The position numbers were made by a program, and so were the translations under genes. A stretch of 64,000 bases of DNA. It comes from Clostridia bacterium (lineage in GTDB: Bacteria > Bacillota > Clostridia > Christensenellales > Aristaeellaceae). Positions 33,792-42,871 of this stretch are shown piece after piece. Position 1 is the stretch's first letter, and the number at the start of each line of letters is the position of its first letter. The DNA is taken from assembly GCA_017404985.1 (NCBI GenBank), contig JAFRBK010000019.1, positions 1-64,000 on the forward strand, read 5' to 3'. Below the pieces are notes generated by a model. The model did not search any database. It saw only the letters and a list, made by a program, of their open reading frames with translations, and was not told the origin of the DNA.

Positions 33792-35273
33792 ATGCTGCCC
33801 GAAACACGTGTCCGTTTCCGCACCGCCGATGAAAAGCTGCAACGGGTTTATGATGCCGCGGAGGAAAAATGCCTGCTGAACCTGAAGGACTTCAGCGGCA
33901 GCCCCGTTCTCACCGAAGGCGGCGGGTATGAAAAAATCTGGCTGGAAACCCAGCCCATGGGCGGGGAAATGTATGCACTCAGAAACCTGGAGGCCGGCCT
34001 GAACAACTGCCTCCTCTTCATGCGCTGCCAGCGGGAGGATGGCCGCCTCCCGGGCTCCATCCAGTGCGTGAACGGGATCACGGAGCCGCAGTTCAATAAA
34101 TACCAGGGCTTCTGCTTCCCCTTCCCAGCCCTGAACCTGTATTACCTGATCGGCAAAGATACGGATTATCTGGCACAGCTGAAGGAAACGCTGGTCCGTT
34201 TTGAAGCCTGCCTGCGCAAAACCCGCAGCCTGTCGGGGAACGGCCTGCTTTCCTCCTTCTGCGTGTATGACACCGGTGAGGATAACGCCCTGCGGTACGG
34301 CGACGCCCCCTGCTGGTGGGAGGAGGACACTCCGCCGGAGGGCTATCAGGTGGTTCCCATGGCCAGCATGGACGTCACCAGCTGGAGTATCTCCGCCCTG
34401 CGTACCGTGGCGCAGATCTGCAGGATTCAGCAGGATTCCGCGGCGGAGGAGTGGGACCGGAAGGCGAACGAAACGGCCGAAGCGCTGCGCCGCGGCCTCT
34501 GGAATGAGCAGAAAGGCGCGCTCTATGACCGGGACCGGAACGGAAAACCCATCGATATCCTCTGCCACAACACCCTGCGCTGCATGTACTGGGGAAGCAT
34601 TTCCCAGCGGATGGCGGACCGCTTTGTCCGGGAACACCTGCTGAACCCTGCGGAGTTCTGGACACCGTTTCCCCTCCCCAGCGTCGCAGCCAATGATCCG
34701 GCCTTCCGGAACGCGCCGGAAAACAACTGGAGCGGCCAGCCGGAGGGGCTCACCTACCAGCGGGCCATTCTCGCGCTGGAAAACTACGGCTATGACCCGA
34801 TTGTCACCCGGCTCGGGCAAAAGCTGATCGACGCGGTCGAAAAAAGCGGGTGCCGCTTCACCCAACAATATGACCCGTTCACGGGCCGGCCGTCCCTGGT
34901 CCACGCCGAAACCCATCAGCCGGTCGTGCCGGGCAGCAGCGAACCGGTGCAGGATGCTTACGGCCCAACCATGCTGGCCTGCCTGGAATACATCGCCCAC
35001 CGGTTCGGCATCCATCCGCATCTGGGAAAGGTCTGGTTCAGCCTGGGCAGCGGTGAACCGTACGAGTATTCAGCTGTTTTTTACGGACATGAATATGCAA
35101 TCCGCAGCAGCGGAAAACGGGCGGAAATCATCGTCGACGGAAAAGCCGCCGGCGCCTGGGACTGCGGCATCCGCGTCGTCACAGGGGAAACCGGCAGCCT
35201 AGTCAGGATTCTTCCGATTGAGGATTCCCGGCAGTCCGCAGGCTCTCCGGATCAAAGGGAACCGGTTTGCTGA
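33792..35273 (+). CDS. MGH1/GH63-type (alpha/alpha)6 glycosidase
   Basis: 493 residues. The barrel pattern and motifs (KIWLETQPMGGEMYALRNLEAG, GLLSSFCVYDTGEDNALRYGD, MASMDVTSWSISALRTVA, NAPENNWSGQPEGLTYQRAILAL) match the glucosidase/mannosylglycerate-hydrolase-like MGH1 group related to GH63 and GH37. The Asp in YDTGEDNALR and a Glu near the end of the barrel would be the acid and base, though I cannot fix them exactly. It is cytoplasmic. The last about 24 codons run across the 3' end of the GGDEF-EAL gene on the other strand (71-bp convergent overlap), and its final residues look unconserved. Confidence 0.7.
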   Translation: MLPETRVRFRTADEKLQRVYDAAEEKCLLNLKDFSGSPVLTEGGGYEKIWLETQPMGGEMYALRNLEAGLNNCLLFMRCQREDGRLPGSIQCVNGITEPQFNKYQGFCFPFPALNLYYLIGKDTDYLAQLKETLVRFEACLRKTRSLSGNGLLSSFCVYDTGEDNALRYGDAPCWWEEDTPPEGYQVVPMASMDVTSWSISALRTVAQICRIQQDSAAEEWDRKANETAEALRRGLWNEQKGALYDRDRNGKPIDILCHNTLRCMYWGSISQRMADRFVREHLLNPAEFWTPFPLPSVAANDPAFRNAPENNWSGQPEGLTYQRAILALENYGYDPIVTRLGQKLIDAVEKSGCRFTQQYDPFTGRPSLVHAETHQPVVPGSSEPVQDAYGPTMLACLEYIAHRFGIHPHLGKVWFSLGSGEPYEYSAVFYGHEYAIRSSGKRAEIIVDGKAAGAWDCGIRVVTGETGSLVRILPIEDSRQSAGSPDQREPVC

Positions 35274-38025
35274 AGTAATAACCCTGCAGCTTGGAGCAGC
35301 CGATTTCCTTCAGGAACCGGACATGCTCCTCCTTCTCAATCCCTTCGCAGATGGTGTCCTTTTTCAGCTTCTGGGCCATCCGCATGAGCTCTGTCAGGAT
35401 CACCCGGCAGTTTTCGTTGTCATCCAGCTTGCGGGTAAAGCTCATATCAAACTTGATCAGGTCAAAGTCGATGCTCTGCAGCACGTCCAGAGAGGAATAC
35501 CCGCTGCCGAAGTCATCCATCCATACCTTGAAGCCGTTTTTGCGGAAGCGGTTCACCTGTTCATTCATGAATTCAAAGTCGCTTCCGATCACGCTTTCGG
35601 TGATTTCAACGGAGATCAGGCCGGGATCGACGCCTGCCGCTTCCACACGCTTCCGGATCTCCTCCACAATATCGCAAGCCAGGAAATCAGACCTGGACAG
35701 GTTGATGGACACAGGCACGACCTGCACGCCGGCTTCCTGCTGCAGCTTGATCTTTTCCAGCGACTGCTCCAGCATAAAGAGGTCCAGTTTGTAGATTTTC
35801 CCGGCATTTTCCAGATACGGGATGAATTCGCCCGGGGACAGGAAGCCCTCCACCGGGTCAATCCACCGGGCCAGGGCTTCCTCGTCGCAGACGGTTCCGT
35901 TCGCCGCGCTAACGATCGGCTGGTAGTATACCTTGACCCATTTTTCCTGGATGGCTTTGTCAATGTTCGATATAATATACTGTTCTTTCTTGAACGCGTC
36001 CCGCATCTCCAGCCGGAAATAGCTGAAGGCGGACGTTTCATGCTGCCGGATGGTGCCGCACGCGGTCTTCGCCCGGTCGAAGGCGGTACTGGTGGATACG
36101 TTTTCCAGGCCGAAGGAATAGATTCCGACCTTCACCGGCAGGCTGTTGCCGCCGTTGATCCCCGCCGCTTTTTCAAACAGTGCCTTCAGCTGCCCCTCCA
36201 GCCCGTTCTCCTTTGTGCTGGCCGCGAAGCAGTCAGCGGAAACATGGCAGGTGTTTTCCTTGCCGAAGGCCTGCAGCAGCGTCTCCGCAAACGCCTTCAG
36301 CAGCCGGTCCCCTTCCGCAAAACCGTATTTGTGGTTATAGTACCGCATGCCGGCCAGGTCGATATACAGGAGGACCGGATTCTCCCCTTCGCTGAGCACC
36401 TTGGATTTCCATGCTTCGCACAGGGTGAAGAACCAGGTCAGGCTGGGCAGCCCGGTCAGCTCGTCATAATGGGCGGCGTTCACGATGCTTTCCTCGTGCA
36501 GCGCCCGGTTCAGGGTCTGGTTCATCAGGGTTCCGGATTCCTCGTCCCCTTCCACATAGACGCCTTCATCCATATACCAGACGTGGGCAATCCGCGCGCT
36601 GGTGCCAGAATGCATGTGGGAGCCGCGGGCGTGAACCACACGGTAGCCGGATTCCATCCCGCCCCGGGCCCGGTAAACGAGGTCCAGTTCCTCGGTTCCC
36701 TCCACAAACCGCAGCATCGCGCCGGAGAACCGCTCCCGGTCGTCCGGATGGATGTCCGTGTACATATCCTGGTCCAGTACATGCAGGGCCTGCTCCCGGT
36801 CCGGATACCCGAACAGCCTGCAGAATCCTTCCGAAAGCACCAGCGTTTCCACCCGGTGGTCGCTGAACTCATAGACCGCCAGCGGTTCCGGCGCGGCTTC
36901 CAGAGCCCTCCGGATGTCGGCCGGATACCGATCCGGGTTTTCGCTTCTTGCCCTGCGCCGGTCATGCTGCTTTTCCCGGTAATACTGCGCCTTGTGTTCA
37001 AACATCTTCATGTCTGACCGGCGGATCAGGCTATCCGGGTCTTCCTTCCCTTCCCGCATGGCATAGCCGCAGGCGATACTGTATCCGGCATCTGTGATTT
37101 TCTCCCGAAGCGTTTCCAGCGTCTCCCGGACGAAGGCTTCTTCCACATGGGAAAACAGGATGACAAACTCATCCCCGCCGATCCGGTAGCTCCGGACGTT
37201 CTCACCGCTCACTTCCTGCAGACACCGGCCGATCCTTTTCAGCGCTTCGTCGCCGGCCTGGTGCCCCTGCCGGTCATTCATCGCCTTCAGCCCGTTCATG
37301 TCCAGGGAGGCCACGGCGCTGATGCTCTTCCCGATGGACTTACAGTCGTCATACAGGGACTGCCGGTTCAGGACGGACGTCAAAGCGTCCCGCCGGACGT
37401 CGTAGGAGCGGAGGAACAGATAAAAGAAGATGCTGCTGATCATGATGGCTTCATGCAGCCGGACACCGCCGCGCGTGGAGTCCAGCAGCGCGGACAGAAG
37501 GCACAGCACGGCGCAGATAATCAGGATCAGGGATTCCGTCCAGTTGCCTCCCTTTCCGTATCGCCGGAAGGTGGCGAACAGGATCACATACAGGTAGAAA
37601 ATCGGAACAATGAAGGCGACATATCCCAGGGGGCCTCGGTAGAAGTTGTAGTCCGCGTCATATCCGAAGGCGATATCCGAAAAAAACGCCGTGCAGCAGA
37701 TCAGCAGGTTGATGATGGCGGGAAGCCACCAAAGGGTCTTCCGGACGCCCGTCGGTTTGACCGCGGCAAACAAAAGGCCGATGGTCGCCGTGGACCGCAG
37801 GAAATAGCCGGCGACGGAAAGCAGAATTCGCCAGAACTTCAGCGACGGGTCCTCGCTGGCCATCATTTCCAGCTGGTCCTCCACGACCAGCAGAAAGCAG
37901 CTGATCACGGTCATCCAGAAATAGCGGAGTTCCTTATCCCGGGTGGATTTCTGGGAACTGAGCCGGATGGCAAACAGGAGTATCAGAAACAGCGAGATAA
38001 AATGTCTGCTGAGCAAATAGTCCAT
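35203..38025 (-). CDS. GGDEF-PAS-GGDEF(degenerate)-EAL cyclic-di-GMP signalling protein
   Basis: 940 residues. Seven or so N-terminal membrane helices (1-210) are followed by a GGDEF domain with an intact active site (YRIGGDEFVILF), then a PAS-like domain (FCRLFGYPDREQALHVL, YTDIHPDDR), then a second GGDEF domain in which the signature reads VSADCF and is therefore inactive, and a C-terminal EAL domain with EALARW, INLSRSDF, EITES, DDFGSGYSSL and QGYYFSKP (the usual AEGVE is CEGIE). It can plausibly both make and break cyclic-di-GMP, under membrane and PAS control. It has its own promoter at 38083-38111. Confidence 0.9.
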   Translation of the reverse strand: MDYLLSRHFISLFLILLFAIRLSSQKSTRDKELRYFWMTVISCFLLVVEDQLEMMASEDPSLKFWRILLSVAGYFLRSTATIGLLFAAVKPTGVRKTLWWLPAIINLLICCTAFFSDIAFGYDADYNFYRGPLGYVAFIVPIFYLYVILFATFRRYGKGGNWTESLILIICAVLCLLSALLDSTRGGVRLHEAIMISSIFFYLFLRSYDVRRDALTSVLNRQSLYDDCKSIGKSISAVASLDMNGLKAMNDRQGHQAGDEALKRIGRCLQEVSGENVRSYRIGGDEFVILFSHVEEAFVRETLETLREKITDAGYSIACGYAMREGKEDPDSLIRRSDMKMFEHKAQYYREKQHDRRRARSENPDRYPADIRRALEAAPEPLAVYEFSDHRVETLVLSEGFCRLFGYPDREQALHVLDQDMYTDIHPDDRERFSGAMLRFVEGTEELDLVYRARGGMESGYRVVHARGSHMHSGTSARIAHVWYMDEGVYVEGDEESGTLMNQTLNRALHEESIVNAAHYDELTGLPSLTWFFTLCEAWKSKVLSEGENPVLLYIDLAGMRYYNHKYGFAEGDRLLKAFAETLLQAFGKENTCHVSADCFAASTKENGLEGQLKALFEKAAGINGGNSLPVKVGIYSFGLENVSTSTAFDRAKTACGTIRQHETSAFSYFRLEMRDAFKKEQYIISNIDKAIQEKWVKVYYQPIVSAANGTVCDEEALARWIDPVEGFLSPGEFIPYLENAGKIYKLDLFMLEQSLEKIKLQQEAGVQVVPVSINLSRSDFLACDIVEEIRKRVEAAGVDPGLISVEITESVIGSDFEFMNEQVNRFRKNGFKVWMDDFGSGYSSLDVLQSIDFDLIKFDMSFTRKLDDNENCRVILTELMRMAQKLKKDTICEGIEKEEHVRFLKEIGCSKLQGYYFSKPVPFDPESLRTAGNPQSEES

Positions 38026-38082
38026 CCTTATCCCCCTTTCCTGATTGAAACCGTTTGCATGTCAAATTTGGTATCTGCTTTC

Positions 38083-38111
38083 ATTATACAGATTATTTTA
38101 AAAAACGGCAA
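38083..38111 (-). promoter_or_regulatory. Promoter of the GGDEF-EAL gene
   Basis: On the minus strand TTGCCG (38111-38106), a 17-base spacer and TATAAT (38088-38083). The leader is about 50 bases. Confidence 0.65.
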
Positions 38112-38199
38112 TATGCTCTTTTCCGGTTTCAGGCCTCCGGAACCCGGTTTCTGTATACCGGATTCTTCCTGAATTTGCCTTCTGCTTTCCATTGAATTG

Positions 38200-38208
38200 T
38201 GGTATACT
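38200..38208 (+). promoter_or_regulatory. Extended -10 of the YitT-family gene
   Basis: TGGTATACT, about 47 bases before the ATG at 38255; no good -35. Confidence 0.55.
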
Positions 38209-38254
38209 CTCCTCCGGTAAACGCTGAGGAACTCCGGGAGGTGCGCCGAAAACC

Positions 38255-39115
38255 ATGGCTATCGTGCGGAATCGAAACGTGAAGGAATGGCTGATTATCA
38301 CTGCTGGAATCCTGGTCATGACGGCAGGCATTTATTTTTTCAAATTCCCGAATCATTTTTCAACGGGCGGCGTTACGGGCATCGCCATCGTGCTCGCGCA
38401 CTATATTCCGTCCATCACCCCGGCCACCCTGGTCACCATTATCAATATCCTTCTGCTGATCCTCGGCTTCCTGGTGCTGGGAAGATCCTTCGGCATCCGG
38501 ACGGCCTATGCCTCGCTGCTGATGTCCGGCACGCTGCAGCTGCTGGAAGTTGTCTGCCCCATGGACGCGCCGATGACCAGCCAGCCGCTGGTGGAGCTGC
38601 TTTTCGCCGTCGGGCTGCCCGCCGTCGGTTCCGCCATTCTGTTTAACCTGAATGCTTCCTCCGGCGGCACGGATATCCTGGCGATGATCCTGCGGAAATA
38701 TACCTCCCTGAACATCGGCCTCGCCCTGTTGTGCAGCGATATCATCATCACGGTTTCCGCCTGCTTTGCCTTCGGCATGGAAACCGGCCTTTTCTCCGTG
38801 CTCGGGCTGATTATCAAGTCCCTGTTCATGGATGTGGTGACGGACAACCTGAAAACCAAGAAATGTTTCCAGATCATCACGTCTTTTCCCCGCCCCATTG
38901 AAACCTTTATTACCGACAACCTGCACCGCGGCGCCACGGAGCTTCACGGGGAAGGCGCTTATACCCATGAGGGAAAAACGATCCTGATGACCGTGGTCTC
39001 CAGGTATGAAGCGGTGCTCCTGCGCAACTTCGTCCGCCAGATGGACCCGCAAGCCTTCATGATCATCACCTCCAGCACCGAAATCATCGGAAAAGGCTTC
39101 CGCGGGGTCAACTGA
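38255..39115 (+). CDS. YitT-family membrane protein
   Basis: 286 residues with five or six membrane helices and the YitT signature (FKFPNHFSTGGVTGIAIVLAHY, NLNASSGGTDILAMILRKYTS), then the C-terminal cytoplasmic DUF2179 domain from about residue 215 (CFQIITSFPRPIETFITDNLHRG, ILMTVVSRYEAVLLRNFVRQMDPQAFMIITSSTEIIGKGF). The family (DUF161 plus DUF2179) is widespread in Bacillota and its transported solute is not settled. GGGAGGTG precedes the start. It is a single gene; the ABC exporter genes begin 160 bp downstream. Confidence 0.9.
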   Translation: MAIVRNRNVKEWLIITAGILVMTAGIYFFKFPNHFSTGGVTGIAIVLAHYIPSITPATLVTIINILLLILGFLVLGRSFGIRTAYASLLMSGTLQLLEVVCPMDAPMTSQPLVELLFAVGLPAVGSAILFNLNASSGGTDILAMILRKYTSLNIGLALLCSDIIITVSACFAFGMETGLFSVLGLIIKSLFMDVVTDNLKTKKCFQIITSFPRPIETFITDNLHRGATELHGEGAYTHEGKTILMTVVSRYEAVLLRNFVRQMDPQAFMIITSSTEIIGKGFRGVN

Positions 39116-39276
39116 CAGCCAAATTCTGGGAACCTGTACAGCAAAAAATGAATAGCATCGCACGGCAGAAAGCACTATGATGTATCCTGCTGATTTTCAC
39201 GGTCCTGTCCCCTGCTCCGGAACAGTCCATGTTCGGGATGCGCCGCGGACCGTTGCGGAAGGATGGATCGCCAACC

Positions 39277-41019
39277 ATGTTGAAACAATTGAAATGGCTG
39301 TGGCTGAATATGGATGCGCCTTACCGGCGCAGGCATGTCATCGCCCTGTGCATCTCCGTCTTCACCTGCCTGCTGCTCCTCGTCAATCCGGCCTTTTCCC
39401 AGCGCCTGATTGATGATGTGATTATGGCCGGCAACCCGGATCCGCTCCTGCCCATTCTGGCAGTCATGCTCGTCGTCAAGCTGGGCCGGGAGGGCCTTCG
39501 TTATCTGATGATCATCTTTCTGGAGAAGGATTCCCAGAATGTCATCTTCAACCTGCGCCGTCGGCTCTTTACCAGGATGCAGTATAACGATATGCTCTTC
39601 TTTGACAGCCACCGCACCGGTGACCTGATGACCCGGATGAGCGCCGACCTGGACTGGTGCCGCCATTTCCTGAGCTATATTGATTACCGCATCATTGACG
39701 CGGTATGCACCTTTCTTTTCGCCACCGTCTATCTGGCGCTGGTCAGCTGGAAGCTGACGCTGCTCCTGATCGTCATCACGCCGGTGCTGCTGCTGATCAC
39801 CAAGTTCTTTTCCAGGCATGTTCGCCCCCGCTTTGTTTTCATGCGGGAAAAGCTGGCCGAGATGAATACCGCCGCCCAGGAAAACATTGCCGGAAACCGG
39901 GTGGTGAAGGCCTTCGCCCGGGAGGATTATGAAAAGGACCGGTTTGAGGAAAAAAACCGTGCTTTCATGAACAGCCACCTCCGCATCAACAAGCTCTGGC
40001 TCACGTTCTTTCCCATGATCGAGCTGCTGGTGAACGCCATCCAGCTGGTCACGGTCTTCGTCGGCGGCCTGTTCATCATCAGCGGCGAACTAACGCCCGG
40101 AGAGCTGGCCATCTTCACCGGGCTGAGCTGGGCGGTCTCCAATCCCATGCGGGATCTCGGCAACCTGATCAATGACCTCCAGCGTTTCTCCACCTCTGCC
40201 GCCAAGGTCATGGAGCTGTATTACGCGGTCCCGTCCGTCACGGACGCCCCGGATGCCGTTCCCCATGACAGGGTGCACGGAAAGATCGAGTTTGACCATG
40301 TCTCCTTCCGTTACAATAATAAGGAAGTCCTCTCGGACGTGACCTTCTCCGTGGAGCCCGGCCAGACAGTCGCGGTCATGGGGCCCACCGGCAGCGGCAA
40401 AACCACGCTGGTCAGCCTCCTGGCCCGGTTCTATGATGTCCAGGAAGGGGAAGTCCGCGTGGACGGCGATAATGTCCGGCAGTGGCGCCTCAGCGACCTG
40501 CGGGGCGGCATCGGCACGGCGACCCAGGATGTATTCCTGTTTTCGGATACGGTCGAGGGGAATATCGCTTTCGGCAACCAGGCTCTCTCCCTGGATGAAG
40601 TGAAGGATTTCGCCCGGCGGGCGGACGCGGCGGAATTTATCGATAAGCTTCCGGAGGGGTATGACACGATTATCGGCGAGCGCGGCGTGGGCCTGTCCGG
40701 CGGGCAGCGGCAGCGGATTGCCCTGGCCCGTGCACTGGCGGTCCGCCCCGGCATTCTCGTCATGGATGACACCACCTCCGCCGTAGACAGCGAAACGGAG
40801 CATTATATTCAGGAGCAACTGCGCAGCCTTCCCTTTGACTGCACCAAATTCATCATCGCCCAGCGCATCTCTTCCATGCGGGATGCAGACCTGATCCTGG
40901 TCCTGCAGGAGGGAAAAATCACCGAGCAGGGCACTCATCGGGAACTGCTGGAAAAGCGCGGTTATTACTGGCAGACCTACTGCCTGCAGTATGGAATCGA
41001 TATGCGGGAGGCGGGTTAA
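39277..41019 (+). CDS. ABC exporter half-transporter with a degenerate ATP site
   Basis: 580 residues from the ATG at 39277; an ATG at 39229 would add 16 residues but has no ribosome binding site. Six membrane helices (ABC_membrane), then the ATPase domain: Walker A GPTGSGKTT, Q-loop TQDVF, signature LSGGQRQR, Walker B ILVMDDTTSAVD. Two catalytic residues are altered: the Glu after Walker B is Asp, and the switch His is Gln (IIAQRISSM). This is the pattern of the non-catalytic partner in heterodimeric exporters such as TM287/288. The partner starts two bases after its stop. Substrate unknown (drug or lipid type). Confidence 0.9.
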   Translation: MLKQLKWLWLNMDAPYRRRHVIALCISVFTCLLLLVNPAFSQRLIDDVIMAGNPDPLLPILAVMLVVKLGREGLRYLMIIFLEKDSQNVIFNLRRRLFTRMQYNDMLFFDSHRTGDLMTRMSADLDWCRHFLSYIDYRIIDAVCTFLFATVYLALVSWKLTLLLIVITPVLLLITKFFSRHVRPRFVFMREKLAEMNTAAQENIAGNRVVKAFAREDYEKDRFEEKNRAFMNSHLRINKLWLTFFPMIELLVNAIQLVTVFVGGLFIISGELTPGELAIFTGLSWAVSNPMRDLGNLINDLQRFSTSAAKVMELYYAVPSVTDAPDAVPHDRVHGKIEFDHVSFRYNNKEVLSDVTFSVEPGQTVAVMGPTGSGKTTLVSLLARFYDVQEGEVRVDGDNVRQWRLSDLRGGIGTATQDVFLFSDTVEGNIAFGNQALSLDEVKDFARRADAAEFIDKLPEGYDTIIGERGVGLSGGQRQRIALARALAVRPGILVMDDTTSAVDSETEHYIQEQLRSLPFDCTKFIIAQRISSMRDADLILVLQEGKITEQGTHRELLEKRGYYWQTYCLQYGIDMREAG

Positions 41020-41020
41020 A

Positions 41021-42820
41021 ATGGCACGGAACAAATTTGACGTGGATGAACGCCTGGAATCCCCATTCCAATGGAAACACATGAAGCGTGCCGGCAAATA
41101 TATCGCCCGGCATAAAGGAAAGATGCTGGCTGCCCTCGTTCTCAGCGCCCTGGCCAGCGTCGCCTCCCTGTTTATTCCCAAAATCACCCAGTGGGTGCTG
41201 GACGATGCGGTTCCGAACAAGGACGCCGCCATGATCGGGAAAATGGCGCTCCTGTTTGTCGGCATCATCCTGCTCAGCATCGTTTTCACCACGATCCGTT
41301 CCCGTATGATGGCCCATGTGAGCCAGCGGATCATCTATGATATCCGCAGCGACCTGTTCGCCCACCTCCAGAAGCTGCCTTTCAGCTATTACGACAGCCG
41401 CCCCGCGGGAAAAATCCTGGTGCGGGTAATCAATTATGTCAACTCCGTCTCGGATATTCTCTCCAACGGCATCATCAACATGATTCTGGAAATCATCAAC
41501 CTGGTTTTCATCGTCGTGTTCATGTATTCCACCGATGCCACGCTGGCCACCGTCATCATCGCGGGCCTGCCCTTCTTCGTCGGCATCATCATCCTGATCA
41601 AGCCCCGCCAGCGCCGCGCCTGGCAGAACCAGAGCAATAAAAACAGCAATTACAATGCGTATCTGGCTGAGTCCATCGACGGCGTGCGCGTCAGCCAGCT
41701 GTTTGACCGGCAGGAAGTGAATATTTCCATCATGGAGCGGCTGGCCGGCGCCTGCCGCCAGGCCTGGATGAAAGCAGTCAAAATCAGCAATACGGTCTGG
41801 CTGTCCAGTGAAACCATGACCCAGCTGGTCCTGACCTTCCTGTATATTGCCGGGGTTTACTGGATGGGCGGCGGAAAGATGGTTTCCTTTGGCGTGATCC
41901 TGGCCATGGGGCAGTATGTCAGCCGTTTCTGGCAGCCGATCACCAACCTGGCGAATATCTATAATTCCTTTGTCAATAACATTGCCTATCTGGAGCGGAT
42001 CTTTGAAACCATGGACGAGCCCGTGGTCGTCGATGACGCGCCGGATGCGGAAGCTCTCCCGCCGATTACCGGTGAGGTGGATTTCCGGGATGTCACCTTT
42101 GCCTATGAGGAAAACCTGAATGTCCTCGAGCACATGGACCTTCATGTCCGGGCCGGGGAAAGCATTGCCTTGGTCGGGCCCACCGGCGCCGGCAAGAGTA
42201 CGGTCATCAATCTTCTGTGCCGTTTCTATAACCTGACCGGGGGCCGGATCACCCTGCAGGGCAAGGACGGGAAAGAGCACGATATCAGCCGGGTAACCCT
42301 GAATTCCCTGCGCAGCCAGCTGGGCATCATGCTGCAGGACAGCTTCATCTTCTCGGGTACGCTGATGGACAATATCCGCTACGGCCGCCTGGACGCCTCG
42401 GATGCGGAGGTCATCGCGGCCGCCCGGCGGGTTCACGCCGATGAGCTGATCCGGAAAATGCCCCAGGGCTACCAGACGGAAATCAAGGAGCGGGGCGGTA
42501 ACCTCAGCCAGGGGGAAAAGCAGCTGATCGCCTTTGCGCGCACCCTGCTTTCCGATCCCGCCATCCTGATTCTGGATGAAGCCACCAGCTCCATCGACAC
42601 CCAAACAGAAAAGCTGTTGCAGGAAGGCATTCAGGAAATGCTCCGGGGCCGCACCAGCTTCATCGTTGCCCACCGGCTGAGCACCATCAAGAACTGCGAC
42701 CGGATTCTGTACATCAGCAATAAAGGCATCGCCGAAATGGGTACCCATGAGGAGCTGATGGCAAAGAAAGGGCTGTATTACCAGCTGTATACCGCCCAGG
42801 TTCGTGAAGAAGCCGCGTGA
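41021..42820 (+). CDS. ABC exporter half-transporter, catalytic partner
   Basis: 599 residues from the ATG at 41021, directly after the stop of the first subunit. It has an extended N-terminus (DERLESPFQWKHMKRAGKYIARHKGKM), six membrane helices, and an ATPase domain with Walker A GPTGAGKST, signature NLSQGEKQ (a Q-for-G variant common in these pairs), complete Walker B ILILDEATSSID and switch His (VAHRLST). Together with the gene before it, it forms a heterodimeric type IV exporter with one active and one degenerate site. A GC-rich terminator follows. Confidence 0.92.
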   Translation: MARNKFDVDERLESPFQWKHMKRAGKYIARHKGKMLAALVLSALASVASLFIPKITQWVLDDAVPNKDAAMIGKMALLFVGIILLSIVFTTIRSRMMAHVSQRIIYDIRSDLFAHLQKLPFSYYDSRPAGKILVRVINYVNSVSDILSNGIINMILEIINLVFIVVFMYSTDATLATVIIAGLPFFVGIIILIKPRQRRAWQNQSNKNSNYNAYLAESIDGVRVSQLFDRQEVNISIMERLAGACRQAWMKAVKISNTVWLSSETMTQLVLTFLYIAGVYWMGGGKMVSFGVILAMGQYVSRFWQPITNLANIYNSFVNNIAYLERIFETMDEPVVVDDAPDAEALPPITGEVDFRDVTFAYEENLNVLEHMDLHVRAGESIALVGPTGAGKSTVINLLCRFYNLTGGRITLQGKDGKEHDISRVTLNSLRSQLGIMLQDSFIFSGTLMDNIRYGRLDASDAEVIAAARRVHADELIRKMPQGYQTEIKERGGNLSQGEKQLIAFARTLLSDPAILILDEATSSIDTQTEKLLQEGIQEMLRGRTSFIVAHRLSTIKNCDRILYISNKGIAEMGTHEELMAKKGLYYQLYTAQVREEAA

Positions 42821-42839
42821 TTGTGCTCCTGAAAAAGTT

Positions 42840-42865
42840 GCAGCAGGCCGTTCAGGGCCTGCTGC
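42840..42865. terminator. Terminator between the ABC exporter and ribF
   Basis: A perfect 10-bp stem (42840-42849 with 42856-42865) around a 6-base loop, with GCTGTTTT on the plus side and CTTTTTC on the minus side. It can serve both converging units. Confidence 0.75.
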
Positions 42866-42871
42866 GCTGTT

